From assembly GCF_014649955.1 (NCBI RefSeq), contig NZ_BMUA01000004.1:186001-250000 (forward strand): DNA of 64,000 bases, read 5' to 3'. The translations under genes and the position numbers were made by a program. The number at the start of each line of letters is the position of its first letter. Position 1 is the stretch's first letter. Under the pieces are notes generated by a model. It was not told where the DNA came from. It worked only from the letters and a program-made list of their open reading frames with translations, and did not search any database. The DNA is from Streptomyces violascens (GTDB lineage Bacteria > Actinomycetota > Actinomycetes > Streptomycetales > Streptomycetaceae). Below are positions 47,432-55,392 of this stretch, piece after piece.

Positions 47432-47471
47432 GCGTTCGGGCGGTACGGGCTCCGTGCTGCCGGGTTGGAGT

Positions 47472-47500
47472 GGCCCCCGCCGGGGTTGTGGGCGGGGGCC
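47472..47500 (+). terminator. Terminator after the helicase
   Basis: Perfect 10-bp stem GGCCCCCGCC/GGCGGGGGCC with a 9-nt loop, 40 bp past the helY stop. The rest of the gap to 47652 holds no gene. Confidence 0.8.
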
Positions 47501-47652
47501 GGCTTCATGTCCGCTTCCGTCGGGTTCGGCCACTCGGCGCCTCGCAAGTCGGGTCGTACGCCGTGACCTGGGCGGGGGCGGCGGGCCGCTTCCGGAGCGG
47601 CCGAAAACGGTGCCTCCGACCCCTCTCGGCCGCGTGTGCGACGATCGGCTTC

Positions 47653-48282
47653 ATGAGTGCCACGACGGGTCGAAGGGTCGGGCGGCCGCGGGCTGTGCAG
47701 CGGCCGGACAGTGGGCTGGCCGCACGGGACGAACTGCTGTGCGCGGCCGCCGAGTTGTTCACGCTGCACGGATACGCGGCGACCACGACCCGGGCGGTGG
47801 CGGACCGGGTGGGGCTTCGGCAGGCCACGATGTACCACTACTTCTCCGGCAAGGAGGACCTGCTCGCCGAGTTGCTGGAGTCGACGGTCACCCCCTCCCT
47901 GGAGCTCGCGCGACGGCTCCTCGAAGATGCCTCGCGCAGCGCCGAGGACCGGCTGCGCGAGCTCTGCCGCTCCGACGTGAAGCTACTGTGCGGCGGTCCG
48001 TACAACCTGGGGGCGCTCTATCTGCTCCCCGAGATACGCGCCGAGCGCTTCGCCGTGTTCCACCGCAACCGCGCCGAACTGAAGGCGGCGTACGGGGAGC
48101 TGCTCGCCGGGACCGAGGCCTGTGCCGAGCTGGACGGGGACGCGCTGGCGCTGCGCACGGACCTGGTCTTCGGCCTGATCGAGGGCGTCATCCTGATCCA
48201 CCGCTCGGCACCGGGCCGCGATGTCACGGTCTTCGCGGCGGCTACGGCTGATGCCGCGCTGCGTATTGCGGGTGCGCGCTGA
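47653..48282 (+). CDS. TetR-family transcriptional regulator
   Basis: 209 aa. TetR helix-turn-helix in residues about 25-70 (CAAAELFTLHGYAATTTRAVADRVGL, then QATMYHYFSGKEDLL). The C-terminal ligand domain is not specific to a known group. The ATG at 47653 has no clear ribosome-binding site; upstream in-frame reading has no better start. It stands alone and its targets are unknown. Confidence 0.85.
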   Translation: MSATTGRRVGRPRAVQRPDSGLAARDELLCAAAELFTLHGYAATTTRAVADRVGLRQATMYHYFSGKEDLLAELLESTVTPSLELARRLLEDASRSAEDRLRELCRSDVKLLCGGPYNLGALYLLPEIRAERFAVFHRNRAELKAAYGELLAGTEACAELDGDALALRTDLVFGLIEGVILIHRSAPGRDVTVFAAATADAALRIAGAR

Positions 48283-48359
48283 TCCCGGGGTGATGTCCGG
48301 GGATGTCCGACAGGGCGGCTCCGGGCCGGGGGCCCGCGCCTGCCGGCACCCGGAGCCGT

Positions 48360-49346
48360 TTATGTGCCCGAACCGGCGCCCAACTTCCTTGCCAGCGCGC
48401 CCAGTTCGGCTGCCCTCAGAACCCGGTCACCGAACCCCGGCAGGGGGACGTGCAGGGGGGTCGTCCAGCGGGCCGGGATGGAGGGGAGGCCGTAGCAGGC
48501 GCCCGCCAGGCCGCCGGTTACGGCCGCGACCGTGTCCGTGTCTCCGCCCAGGTCGATCGCCGCGCCGAGCGCCCGCTCGAACGAATCGGTCGTGCGCAGG
48601 GCCCAGAGGGCGGAGCCGAGGCAGGGCCAGACCGCGCCGTTGAACTCCGTCGCGTCGTCGGGGTGCCAGTCGGGTGCCAGGACCGTCGACCAGCGGGCGC
48701 GATGGTCGGGGTGGACGGCGGCCAGCGCGTCCGGCACGGCCGACAGGGGATCGGCGCCGGTCAGCGCGGCCCGTATCAGGTCGTGGTAGATCGCCGTGCC
48801 CTCCCAGGCGGCCGCGTCTCCGTGGGTGAGGGCGGCGATGCGGCGGGCCGCGGCCATCGTCGCCTCGCGCCCCGCCTTCGCGAAGTACACGGCGGCCGTG
48901 GTGGCCCGCATCAGCGAACCGTTGCCCGCCGCACGGCGGTTGACCTGGAAGTGGAGTGCGGCCGCGCGATCCCACGGCTCGCCGTTCGTCAGGACGTCCT
49001 CGGTCTGGAGCCCGATGTCCTTGGGGTCGGAGACCGCCCAGCGCTGGAACCGCCGGAAGATGTCGGCCGGTTCGAGGCCGCCGCGTTCGAGCAGCGAGTC
49101 GGCGACCAGCACAGCCATCTGTGTGTCGTCGGTGGCCTCGCCCGGGTCCCAGCCGCCGCCCCCGCACATCGTGCCGACGCCGTCGGGGAACCGCCCCGAG
49201 TACACCCCGGGCAGCCCGAACTCGAAGGGCGCCCCCAGCGCGTCGCCCACCGCCGACCCGACCACGGCCCCCGTCACTCGCTCCCCCCAGCGCGCGGTCC
49301 CGCCCGTGCCGAAGGGGGCGAGATGGTGGCGATCTTCGATGCCCAT
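48360..49346 (-). CDS. ADP-ribosylglycohydrolase family protein
   Basis: 328 aa (DraG/ARH fold). The two-metal site is visible as DDTQMA near residue 70-75 and GGDTDTVAAVTGG near the C-terminus; GDALGAPFEF is the N-terminal family motif. It should remove ADP-ribose from proteins or small molecules. The ATG at 49346 follows a TAGCGT -10-like box by about 10 bp; an in-frame start at 49403 would add 19 residues. No ADP-ribosyltransferase gene is nearby. Confidence 0.88.
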   Translation of the reverse strand: MGIEDRHHLAPFGTGGTARWGERVTGAVVGSAVGDALGAPFEFGLPGVYSGRFPDGVGTMCGGGGWDPGEATDDTQMAVLVADSLLERGGLEPADIFRRFQRWAVSDPKDIGLQTEDVLTNGEPWDRAAALHFQVNRRAAGNGSLMRATTAAVYFAKAGREATMAAARRIAALTHGDAAAWEGTAIYHDLIRAALTGADPLSAVPDALAAVHPDHRARWSTVLAPDWHPDDATEFNGAVWPCLGSALWALRTTDSFERALGAAIDLGGDTDTVAAVTGGLAGACYGLPSIPARWTTPLHVPLPGFGDRVLRAAELGALARKLGAGSGT

Positions 49347-49425
49347 GCCGGCCACGCTAGCGAACTTCCGTACGGCCGGAGCGACGCTCTCGTTCCACTT
49401 CACCGACCTCGACGACTGTCCCGTG

Positions 49426-49444
49426 TCAGTTGATGTTGCCAGTC
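49426..49444 (+). repeat. Left arm of a 19-bp inverted repeat
   Basis: TCAGTTGATGTTGCCAGTC matches the complement of 51141-51159 at 18 of 19 positions. Read outward, each arm gives TGNIN followed by a stop in one frame. The surrounding 49347-49733 gap has no gene I can support, only scrambled short frames. Confidence 0.65.
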
Positions 49445-49733
49445 AGCGGCCGGAGAGGGCTGGCCGACGGCGGTGCTCGGCCTGCTTGCGGCGCCCCGAG
49501 CAGAAGCGAGCGTCACAACGGCGCTCCTCCTTGCCGGGTCGGGCCTGGGTGCTGCGTGCGGCGCGGGAGCGCGTCTGGTGCGGGTCGCCGTCCGTGGATT
49601 CAGGACGAAGGCATGTCCATCATGACAGGGCAGCGCCGTTTTTCGTAGGACGGAACGCACAGTTCGCGAGGCTTGTCCGGTCCGTTCCCCGCCTCTCAGA
49701 ATCTCCTTCGTGCGTCATCCGGAGACAGGGGGA

Positions 49734-50906
49734 ATGGTGACGATCGATCACGATGCGGTGCTTCGGGCCCGCGTGCTGCTGCTGGGGTCCGGCCGGCGGA
49801 GTGGGGCCGAACTGGTCGGCGCGTACCGGGTTCTGGCCGAGGTGAGTCCGAAGGCGTACGTGCCGAAGCTGGTCGACGCCCTGCTCGCGCTGCGCTACGA
49901 GAGCCGGGATCCGAAGGTGGACGTAGCGCTGGCCGCGGAGGCTTCCCGGGCCGCCCGCAGGATAGAGGTCGGGTCGCCGAACAGGGCGGATCGGTTGTGC
50001 CGGGCCTTGGACGCCTACCAGGCTTCCTTGTTCGCCCTCGGGCGCAGGGCGGAAGGACGCGCGATCTGTGAGGAGCTGGCCGAGGCCGGCCGAAGCCAGC
50101 CCCTGGCGAGCGTTCTGGCCGAGGAGGGGCGCTTCAGGGAGGCTGCGGAGCTCGACGAAGAGGCCGCCCGGAACGGGATCCCGGAGCACTCCTTCTGGAA
50201 CGTGGTGCGGTGGGCGGCGAACCTGGAGGGCGCCGGGCTATTCGACGCCGCATCGACCGTGTTCCGTGAGCTCCTTGAGGAGACCCGGCGCAAGGCAGCC
50301 GAGCAGCGCACCGCTCTGGCGATACTCACCTGGGAGTTGGTTCACTTCTCCCGGATGCGGGAGACCGTCGGGGATGCGGCGGGTGCTGCGGCCGCCCGGC
50401 GAGAGGCCCTGAGTGTCCTGGAGGAGCTCGCGAACACGGGCGAGCCGAAGAACTGGGGTTGCATCCTCGGGTGGTGGAGGACGCTCTTCGTCCTGTCGGG
50501 GCGGGCAGCCGAACCCGCCGCGAGCCCCGAGTCCCCGATGCCGCCGTTCGGCACGATACTCGGATGGTCCCGCGACGTGCGGGACGGATTTCTCGGCATG
50601 CTGCCGGGCCTCGAAGCGGAGGCGGCGAGACTGCGCGAGGCCGACCGGCTGCCCGAGCTGGTCGAGGTCCAACGCAGAATCGGCATCCGCGCGGCCGTCC
50701 GCGAAGGCGACCGCCCCTACCTGTTCGAGGAGCGGTTCGCGCCGTACTTCGACGAGGGTGTGACGCTCTCCCGTCGCCTGCCCGACAACTCCGCACGCCT
50801 CGCCCGCGCCCTCACCGACCGGTCGATGTTCCTCGTCGCGGCACGATCCTTCGAACCCGCGCATGCCGACTTCGCCGAAGCGGTCGCCCTTCTCCACGAT
50901 CGCTGA
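49734..50906 (+). CDS. Unrecognised helical-repeat protein inside the inverted repeats
   Basis: 390 aa, not recognised. The sequence is Ala/Glu/Leu/Arg-rich and almost wholly helical, with TPR-like segments (for example EEGRFREAAELDEEAARNG and FDAASTVFRELLEETRRK), suggesting a solenoid. No signal peptide, membrane segment or catalytic motif. ATG 49734 with GGAG 9 nt upstream; a GTG at 49710 is possible. It is followed by a 13-bp hairpin and bracketed by a 19-bp inverted repeat. Such solitary TPR proteins in Streptomyces are often strain-variable. The function is unknown. Confidence 0.7.
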   Translation: MVTIDHDAVLRARVLLLGSGRRSGAELVGAYRVLAEVSPKAYVPKLVDALLALRYESRDPKVDVALAAEASRAARRIEVGSPNRADRLCRALDAYQASLFALGRRAEGRAICEELAEAGRSQPLASVLAEEGRFREAAELDEEAARNGIPEHSFWNVVRWAANLEGAGLFDAASTVFRELLEETRRKAAEQRTALAILTWELVHFSRMRETVGDAAGAAAARREALSVLEELANTGEPKNWGCILGWWRTLFVLSGRAAEPAASPESPMPPFGTILGWSRDVRDGFLGMLPGLEAEAARLREADRLPELVEVQRRIGIRAAVREGDRPYLFEERFAPYFDEGVTLSRRLPDNSARLARALTDRSMFLVAARSFEPAHADFAEAVALLHDR

Positions 50907-50995
50907 TCGCGCCGTCCGGTCGCCGCGTCCCCGTGCTGGGCACGAAGACGTGGGCCAAGCCGTCGTGGTGCCACCGGTACCGGGCCCCGGACTAC

Positions 50996-51037
50996 AGCAG
51001 CCGATCCCAGCCCCGTCGAAGGCCGGGATCGGCTGCT
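50996..51037 (+). terminator. Hairpin after the helical-repeat gene
   Basis: Perfect 13-bp stem AGCAGCCGATCCC (50996-51008) with 51025-51037 and a 16-nt loop, 89 bp past the stop. Confidence 0.7.
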
Positions 51038-51140
51038 TGACCTCCGAGTCCGCGTGCCCCGCGAAGACTGAGGCTGCCCCGGCTCGTGGGAGGCAGGACA
51101 CCACTGAGATTCGGCAGGACCTGCTGAGACGAACAGATCC

Positions 51141-51159
51141 GACCGGCAACATCAACTGA
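51141..51159 (-). repeat. Right arm of the 19-bp inverted repeat
   Basis: GACCGGCAACATCAACTGA is the partner of 49426-49444 with one mismatch. The gap 50907-51300 has no supported gene; a short frame ending here with TGNIN could be the remnant of a larger reading frame. Confidence 0.65.
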
Positions 51160-51300
51160 AACCCCAGATCGCCGGCCTGCCCTTCACCGATGCGCCTCCG
51201 GGAGCCGGCAGGAAACTGAAGTGAGGGAGCGGGAGAGCGGGGGCCTGCTGGTCCCGCTCCACTTCTTGCCTGCCCAGCCAGCACACCTGGAAGGTCCAAC

Positions 51301-51348
51301 TCGCGATACATCGCGCTTGACGCAACACCCTAGTCGCGATATGTTCGG
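51301..51348 (+). promoter_or_regulatory. padR promoter with two operator copies
   Basis: TTGACG (51317-51322), 17 bp, TATGTT (51340-51345) is a near-consensus promoter. A palindrome CGCGAT-AC-ATCGCG (51302-51315) abuts the -35, and a related copy, TCGCGATATGTTCG (51335-51348), covers the -10. This is the geometry of an autorepressed PadR gene. Confidence 0.7.
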
Positions 51349-51378
51349 CTACGAGTATTCGGGAGCGAGGTGAGGTTC

Positions 51379-52050
51379 ATGGCAGCCGGACGGCGCAAGC
51401 TCCGTAATCCCTTGGCGCTGGCCGTTCTGGTGTTGCTTGCCGAGCGGGAATCCATGCATCCGTACGAGATCGCCCAGACTCTGCGCCAGCGCGGCAAGGA
51501 GTACAGCATCAAGATCAATTACGGGTCGCTGTACACCGTCGTCCAGAACCTCCAGAAGCACGGGTTCGTCGAGGTCGCCGATGTTCAGCGGCAGGGCAAT
51601 CGCCCCGAGCGGACGCTCTATGCCCTCACGCCTGCCGGGCGCGAGGAGATGCTCGACTGGATGGCGGACATCGTCTCGGTGCCCGTGCACGAGTTCCCGA
51701 TTTTCGAGACCGCGCTCTCCCTCATGGGCGTCCTCCCGCCCGACGAGGTCGCCGCGCTCCTTGAACAGCGAGTCAATGCGCTCGAAGTGCGGGCCGCGGG
51801 TCTGCGAGGAGCGCTGCGGAAGCTGTGCGAGACGCTGCCCCGGGTCTTCCTCGTGGAGAGCGAGTACCAGCTCCACATGATCGACGCCGAGGTGGAGTGG
51901 GTGCGCGGCTTCCTCAAGGAGATGGCCGACGGCACCCTCAGCGGCGTCGATGCCTGGCGCACCTGGCACTCCACGGGTGAAGTGCCCGAGGAATGGTGGG
52001 AGTTGGAGGATCAGGACCACTCACGCGGCCGACCGGGGGAAACCCCCTAG
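51379..52050 (+). CDS. PadR-family transcriptional regulator
   Basis: 223 aa. N-terminal PadR winged helix (NPLALAVLVLLAERESMHPYEIAQTL, then YGSLYTVVQNLQKHGFV), then a C-terminal helical dimer domain of the Vir type. GCGAGG lies 8 nt before ATG 51379. Downstream, after a candidate antisense-strand RNA gene, is a DrrAB-type exporter, which PadR proteins often control; the palindromes in the padR promoter suggest autoregulation. Confidence 0.9.
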   Translation: MAAGRRKLRNPLALAVLVLLAERESMHPYEIAQTLRQRGKEYSIKINYGSLYTVVQNLQKHGFVEVADVQRQGNRPERTLYALTPAGREEMLDWMADIVSVPVHEFPIFETALSLMGVLPPDEVAALLEQRVNALEVRAAGLRGALRKLCETLPRVFLVESEYQLHMIDAEVEWVRGFLKEMADGTLSGVDAWRTWHSTGEVPEEWWELEDQDHSRGRPGETP

Positions 52051-52065
52051 GGCCAGTCACACAGC

Positions 52066-52165
52066 AAAAAAAGAACCCCGGTACGGGCTGTTGCAGCAGC
52101 CCACACCGGGGTTGCGACCCCGGACCCGACCCGCGCGCGGCAGGCCAGGCGATCGAAGGTGCGGC
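52066..52165 (-). ncRNA. Candidate small RNA (~100 nt) with intrinsic terminator
   Basis: On the minus strand a compound hairpin (AACCCCGGT...ACCGGGGTT, 52074-52113, with inner GGGCTG/CAGCCC) is followed directly by seven T (52072-52066), a textbook terminator. No minus-strand gene lies upstream of it; padR and drrA are both on the plus strand. A promoter-like pair (TTCCGC, 16 bp, TATCCT; plus positions 52194-52199 and 52172-52177) would start a ~100-nt RNA near 52165. Family not recognised. Confidence 0.45.
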
Positions 52166-52245
52166 ACACCCAGGATAGCCCGGCGCTTCTCACGCGGAAC
52201 GGTCCGTCATACCGACCACCCCGCTCACCACAGGAGAGCCCCGTC

Positions 52246-53256
52246 ATGAGCACCCGGGCGCCCGCAGTAGAGGCGCGCAATCTGATCAAGACGTATCCCG
52301 GCGACGTCACCGCCCTCAACGGCATGGCCGTCACCGTCGAAACCGGCAAGGTCTTCGGACTGCTCGGCCCCAACGGCGCCGGCAAGTCCACCACCGTCAA
52401 GATCCTCACCACCCTCGCCCGCCCCGACAGCGGCGCCGCGACCGTCGCCGGGCACGATGTGCTGCGCCACCCCGACCGGGTCCGCCGCGCGATCGGCGTC
52501 GTGGCGCAGAAGTCCGGCGCCGACCCCGTCGCCACCGGCCGCGAGAACCTCCAGCTCCAGGGGCGCCTGTACGGGCTCACGGGTGCGGCCCTGGGCCGCC
52601 GCGTCGACGAGCTGCTCGAACGGTTCGACCTCGGCCATGCCGCCAAGCGCGTCGTCAAGGGCTACTCGGGCGGCATGCAGCGCCGCCTCGATGTCGCGCT
52701 CGGCCTGGTGCACCGGCCCGAGGTGCTGTTCCTCGACGAGCCGACCACCGGGCTCGACCCCGAGGCCCGCGCCGCGATGTGGGACGAGATCTCCCGGCTC
52801 GCCGGAGACGAGGGGCTCACCATCGTGCTCACCACCCACTACCTCGAAGAGGCCGACCGGCTCTGCGAGCGGATCGCGATCGTGGACCGCGGCCGCGTCG
52901 TCGTCGAGGGCACCCCGAACGAGCTGAAGGGCGAGCTCCGCGGCGACGCCGTCCACGTGGAGCTGCGCGAGACGGTCACCGAACGCTCCCTGCTGCGCGA
53001 CGCGCTCACCGGGCTGCCCGGCGTGCACGACGTGCTGCTCGACGGCCGCCGGGTCAGCGCCCGCGCCGACGACGGCGCGGCCGCCGTGCCCGTGCTGCTC
53101 GCCGCCCTGGAGCGGGCCGGAGCCCGTGTCGCCGCCGCGACCGTGGCCCGCCCCTCCCTCGACGACGTCTACCTCCGCTATGCCGGACGCCGTTACTCCG
53201 AGGCCGAGGCGGCAGCCGAAGCCCCCGCCCTCGCCACCGCGGGAGACTCCCGATGA
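52246..53256 (+). CDS. Drug-export ABC transporter ATPase (DrrA type)
   Basis: 336 aa. Walker A GPNGAGKST, signature YSGGMQRR, Walker B VLFLDEPTTGLD, switch His in TTHYLEEA, and the C-terminal extension typical of daunorubicin-resistance DrrA proteins. It energises export of a hydrophobic compound with the DrrB-like permease, whose start overlaps its stop by 4 bp. AGGAG lies about 9 nt before ATG 52246. Confidence 0.92.
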   Translation: MSTRAPAVEARNLIKTYPGDVTALNGMAVTVETGKVFGLLGPNGAGKSTTVKILTTLARPDSGAATVAGHDVLRHPDRVRRAIGVVAQKSGADPVATGRENLQLQGRLYGLTGAALGRRVDELLERFDLGHAAKRVVKGYSGGMQRRLDVALGLVHRPEVLFLDEPTTGLDPEARAAMWDEISRLAGDEGLTIVLTTHYLEEADRLCERIAIVDRGRVVVEGTPNELKGELRGDAVHVELRETVTERSLLRDALTGLPGVHDVLLDGRRVSARADDGAAAVPVLLAALERAGARVAAATVARPSLDDVYLRYAGRRYSEAEAAAEAPALATAGDSR

Positions 53257-54062
53257 GCACCCACTCCGCCACCCCGGCGCCCCTGCGCTCCAACGCGCTC
53301 GCCCAGACCTGGTACATGACGCAGCGTCAGCTGATGGCGATCTTCCGGCAGCCCGCCTATCTCCTCATCACCCTCGTCCAGCCGGTGATCTGGCTCTTCC
53401 TCTTCGGCAACCTCTTCAAGAAGGTCGTCGAGCTCGGCGGCTTCGGCACCACCTCCTACCTGGACTACCTCGTCCCCGGCATCGTGGTGATGAGCGCGCT
53501 GGGCTCCAGCATGTGGGCCGGCATGGGCACCCTGGAGGAGATCGAGCGCGGCACGCTCAACCGCTTCCTCACCACACCGGTCAGCCGCGGCGCCCTGATG
53601 AACGCCAACGTCGTGCAGAACGGCATCAGCATCGCCGTCCAGACGGTGATCATCCTGCTGCTCGGCAAGCTCGGCGGCGCCCACTACCCGGGCGGCTTCG
53701 GTGGTCTGGTCGTCCTCGCCGTCGCCGCGATCCTGCTCGGCACGGTCTTCGGCGCCTTCTCCAACGCGCTCGGCATGCTGGTCCGCCAGCGCGAGTCGAT
53801 CATCGGCATCAACACCTTCCTGCTGCTGCCGCTGACCTTCCTGTCCTCGGCCTTCATGGCGCCGTCCCAGATGCCCTCCTGGATGCGCCACATCGCCGAC
53901 TTCAATCCGCTCAACTGGGCGATGGTGGCGGGCCGTTCGGCCATGTCCGCCGACCCCGACTGGGGCATCGTCCTCGGCCGCGGCGGCGCACTCCTCGTCC
54001 TGGCGATCGTCGCGGTCTGGCTGTCGACCCGCACGTTCCGCTCGTACCAGAAGTCGGTCTAG
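53253..54062 (+). CDS. Drug-export ABC transporter permease (DrrB type)
   Basis: 269 aa, ABC-2 family with six hydrophobic segments. Conserved TTPVSRGALMNANV and LPLTFLSSAFMAPSQMPSWMRHIADFNPLNW are typical of DrrB. It pairs with the preceding ATPase (ATGA overlap). The substrate is unknown. A 12-bp stem hairpin with TTT tail follows. Confidence 0.92.
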   Translation: MSTHSATPAPLRSNALAQTWYMTQRQLMAIFRQPAYLLITLVQPVIWLFLFGNLFKKVVELGGFGTTSYLDYLVPGIVVMSALGSSMWAGMGTLEEIERGTLNRFLTTPVSRGALMNANVVQNGISIAVQTVIILLLGKLGGAHYPGGFGGLVVLAVAAILLGTVFGAFSNALGMLVRQRESIIGINTFLLLPLTFLSSAFMAPSQMPSWMRHIADFNPLNWAMVAGRSAMSADPDWGIVLGRGGALLVLAIVAVWLSTRTFRSYQKSV

Positions 54063-54085
54063 CGGCGCGTCTCTTGCAGGGAGCC

Positions 54086-54120
54086 GCCCGGTCCTCCGCA
54101 GTCCAGGAGGGCCGGGCTTT
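54086..54120 (+). terminator. Terminator of the exporter operon
   Basis: A 12-bp stem (54086-54097 with 54106-54117, one G-T pair), 8-nt loop and TTT. Confidence 0.85.
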
Positions 54121-54141
54121 CCGCGTGGTTTGCGGCGCGGG

Positions 54142-54342
54142 TCACCTGACGGGCTGCTTCGCCCTCTCCGGCGTACGGTCGTCTCCCGACCGGCCAACTG
54201 ACAGGCGAAGTGCGGTAGTTGTTCCCAGGGCGGCCGCGAGCGCGATCAGGCCCGCGGCGCCCAGCGTCGCCCCGTCGGGGTGGACCAGGGGCTGGCCGCG
54301 CAGAGCCTGCCAGGTCAGCAGGGTCAGCACCGCCGCATACAC
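54142..54342 (-). CDS. Putative two-helix membrane microprotein
   Basis: 66 aa from a GTG at 54342. Two hydrophobic stretches (YAAVLTLLTWQAL and GLIALAAALGTTTALRL) separated by a short loop, then a charged tail. It starts just past the siderophore-interacting-protein terminator, has no clear ribosome-binding site, and could be a chance frame; the hydrophobic pattern is the only support. Confidence 0.4.
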   Translation of the reverse strand: MYAAVLTLLTWQALRGQPLVHPDGATLGAAGLIALAAALGTTTALRLSVGRSGDDRTPERAKQPVR

Positions 54343-54353
54343 CGCACCCGCGA

Positions 54354-54392
54354 CCGAAACCCCCGGCGGGGCAGGCGCGCCGGGGGTTTCGG
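54354..54392 (-). terminator. Terminator after the siderophore-interacting protein
   Basis: Perfect 15-bp stem CCGAAACCCCCGGCG (54354-54368) with 54378-54392; 18 bp past the stop of the minus-strand gene. Confidence 0.85.
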
Positions 54393-54409
54393 GGTGGGCG
54401 GGGGGAGGG

Positions 54410-55255
54410 TCAGGCCGCCGGGGCCTCCTGCTCGCGCTCCACCTGCTCGTTCCAGTCGCGCTTCATCGCGCGCCAGCCGTCGTCGTCCTGGCCCAGACGC
54501 CAGTAGCCCGAGATGGAAAGCCGCTCGCGCGGTACGTTCCGCTCGACCCGGAGCAGTCGGCGCAGCTCCTTCACGAAGCCCGCCTCGCCGTGCACGAACG
54601 CGTGCACATCGCCGGCCGGGAACTCCAACTCCCTTACGGCGCCGACCAGTTCGGAACCCACCGCGGCCTCGCCCCGGTGCAGCCAGGTCACCGTGACGCC
54701 GTCCGGAGTGCTGATCTTCTGCTCCTCCTCGGGGCCGGTCACCTCGACGAAGGCGTGCACCACGGCGCCCGTCGGCATGCGCTCCATGGCCGCCGCGATC
54801 GCGGGCAGCGCGCTCTCGTCACCGACGAGCAGGTGCCAGTCGGCCGCCGCGTCCGGGGCGTACCCGCCGCCGGGGCCGAGGAAGCGCACCGTCTCGCCCA
54901 CCTGGACGCGGGAGGCCCACGGGCCCGCGAGGCCCTCGTCGCCGTGCACCACGAAGTCGACGGTCAGCTCGCCGGCCGCCGCGTCCCAGTTGCGCACCGT
55001 GTAGGCGCGGGTGCTCGGCCACTGCTCGCGCGGGAACTCGGCGCGGATCCGCTCCATGTCGAAGGGCTCCGGGTAGTCCACGCCCTCGACCGGGAAGAGG
55101 ATCTTGATGTAGTGGTCGGTGTGCTCGCCGGCGCCGAATCCGGCCAGCGACTCGCCGCCGAGCACGAGGCGCACCATGTGCGGGGTGAGCCGCTCGGTGC
55201 GCACCACCTGGGCCTCGTTGGTCTTCGGTGCCTTGCGAGACGGGCGTTCTGCCAC
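54410..55255 (-). CDS. Siderophore-interacting FAD/NAD(P)H reductase
   Basis: 281 aa SIP/ViuB-family protein. FAD-binding motif RAYTVRNWD, N-terminal beta-barrel, C-terminal NAD(P)H-binding lobe with LLVGDESALPAI. It releases iron from imported ferric siderophores by reduction. GTG start with GGGAG upstream. A DmdR/IdeR-type iron box lies 34-52 bp before the start, so it should be derepressed under low iron. It is expressed alone. Confidence 0.92.
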   Translation of the reverse strand: MAERPSRKAPKTNEAQVVRTERLTPHMVRLVLGGESLAGFGAGEHTDHYIKILFPVEGVDYPEPFDMERIRAEFPREQWPSTRAYTVRNWDAAAGELTVDFVVHGDEGLAGPWASRVQVGETVRFLGPGGGYAPDAAADWHLLVGDESALPAIAAAMERMPTGAVVHAFVEVTGPEEEQKISTPDGVTVTWLHRGEAAVGSELVGAVRELEFPAGDVHAFVHGEAGFVKELRRLLRVERNVPRERLSISGYWRLGQDDDGWRAMKRDWNEQVEREQEAPAA

Positions 55256-55288
55256 AGTGTGCTCCCCTGTATCCAGCCTGATCCACCG

Positions 55289-55307
55289 TTAGTTAGGATT
55301 ACCTAAG
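55289..55307. promoter_or_regulatory. DmdR/IdeR iron box
   Basis: TTAGTTAGGATTACCTAAG fits the 19-bp iron box of actinobacterial DtxR-family repressors (core TTAGG...CCTAA), directly upstream of an iron-uptake gene. Confidence 0.8.
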
Positions 55308-55330
55308 TTAGCACCTTGGGGGTGAAAGAC

Positions 55331-55366
55331 GGCACCTCATTAAAAGGTGGCGCCTCATTGAGTGGC
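55331..55366. repeat. Imperfect 18-bp tandem duplication
   Basis: GGCACCTCATTAAAAGGT and GGCGCCTCATTGAGTGGC stand head to tail (13 of 18 identical). Each half can form a small hairpin (CACCT/AGGTG; GGCGCC twice). It lies 27 bp past the exonuclease stop on the minus strand, so it may serve as that gene's terminator, and it is unusually AT-rich for the window. Confidence 0.5.
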
Positions 55367-55392
55367 GCCCCGCCGGTGGAGCAGGCGGCACC

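Noticed and set aside
44618..47533. Minus-strand open frame of 971 codons opposite the helicase
   Set aside because: Low-complexity composition and no start signal; complete helicase motifs lie on the other strand.
49400..49660. 86-codon minus-strand frame near the left inverted repeat
   Set aside because: Arg/Pro/Ala-rich composition typical of chance frames; could be remnant coding sequence but cannot be supported.
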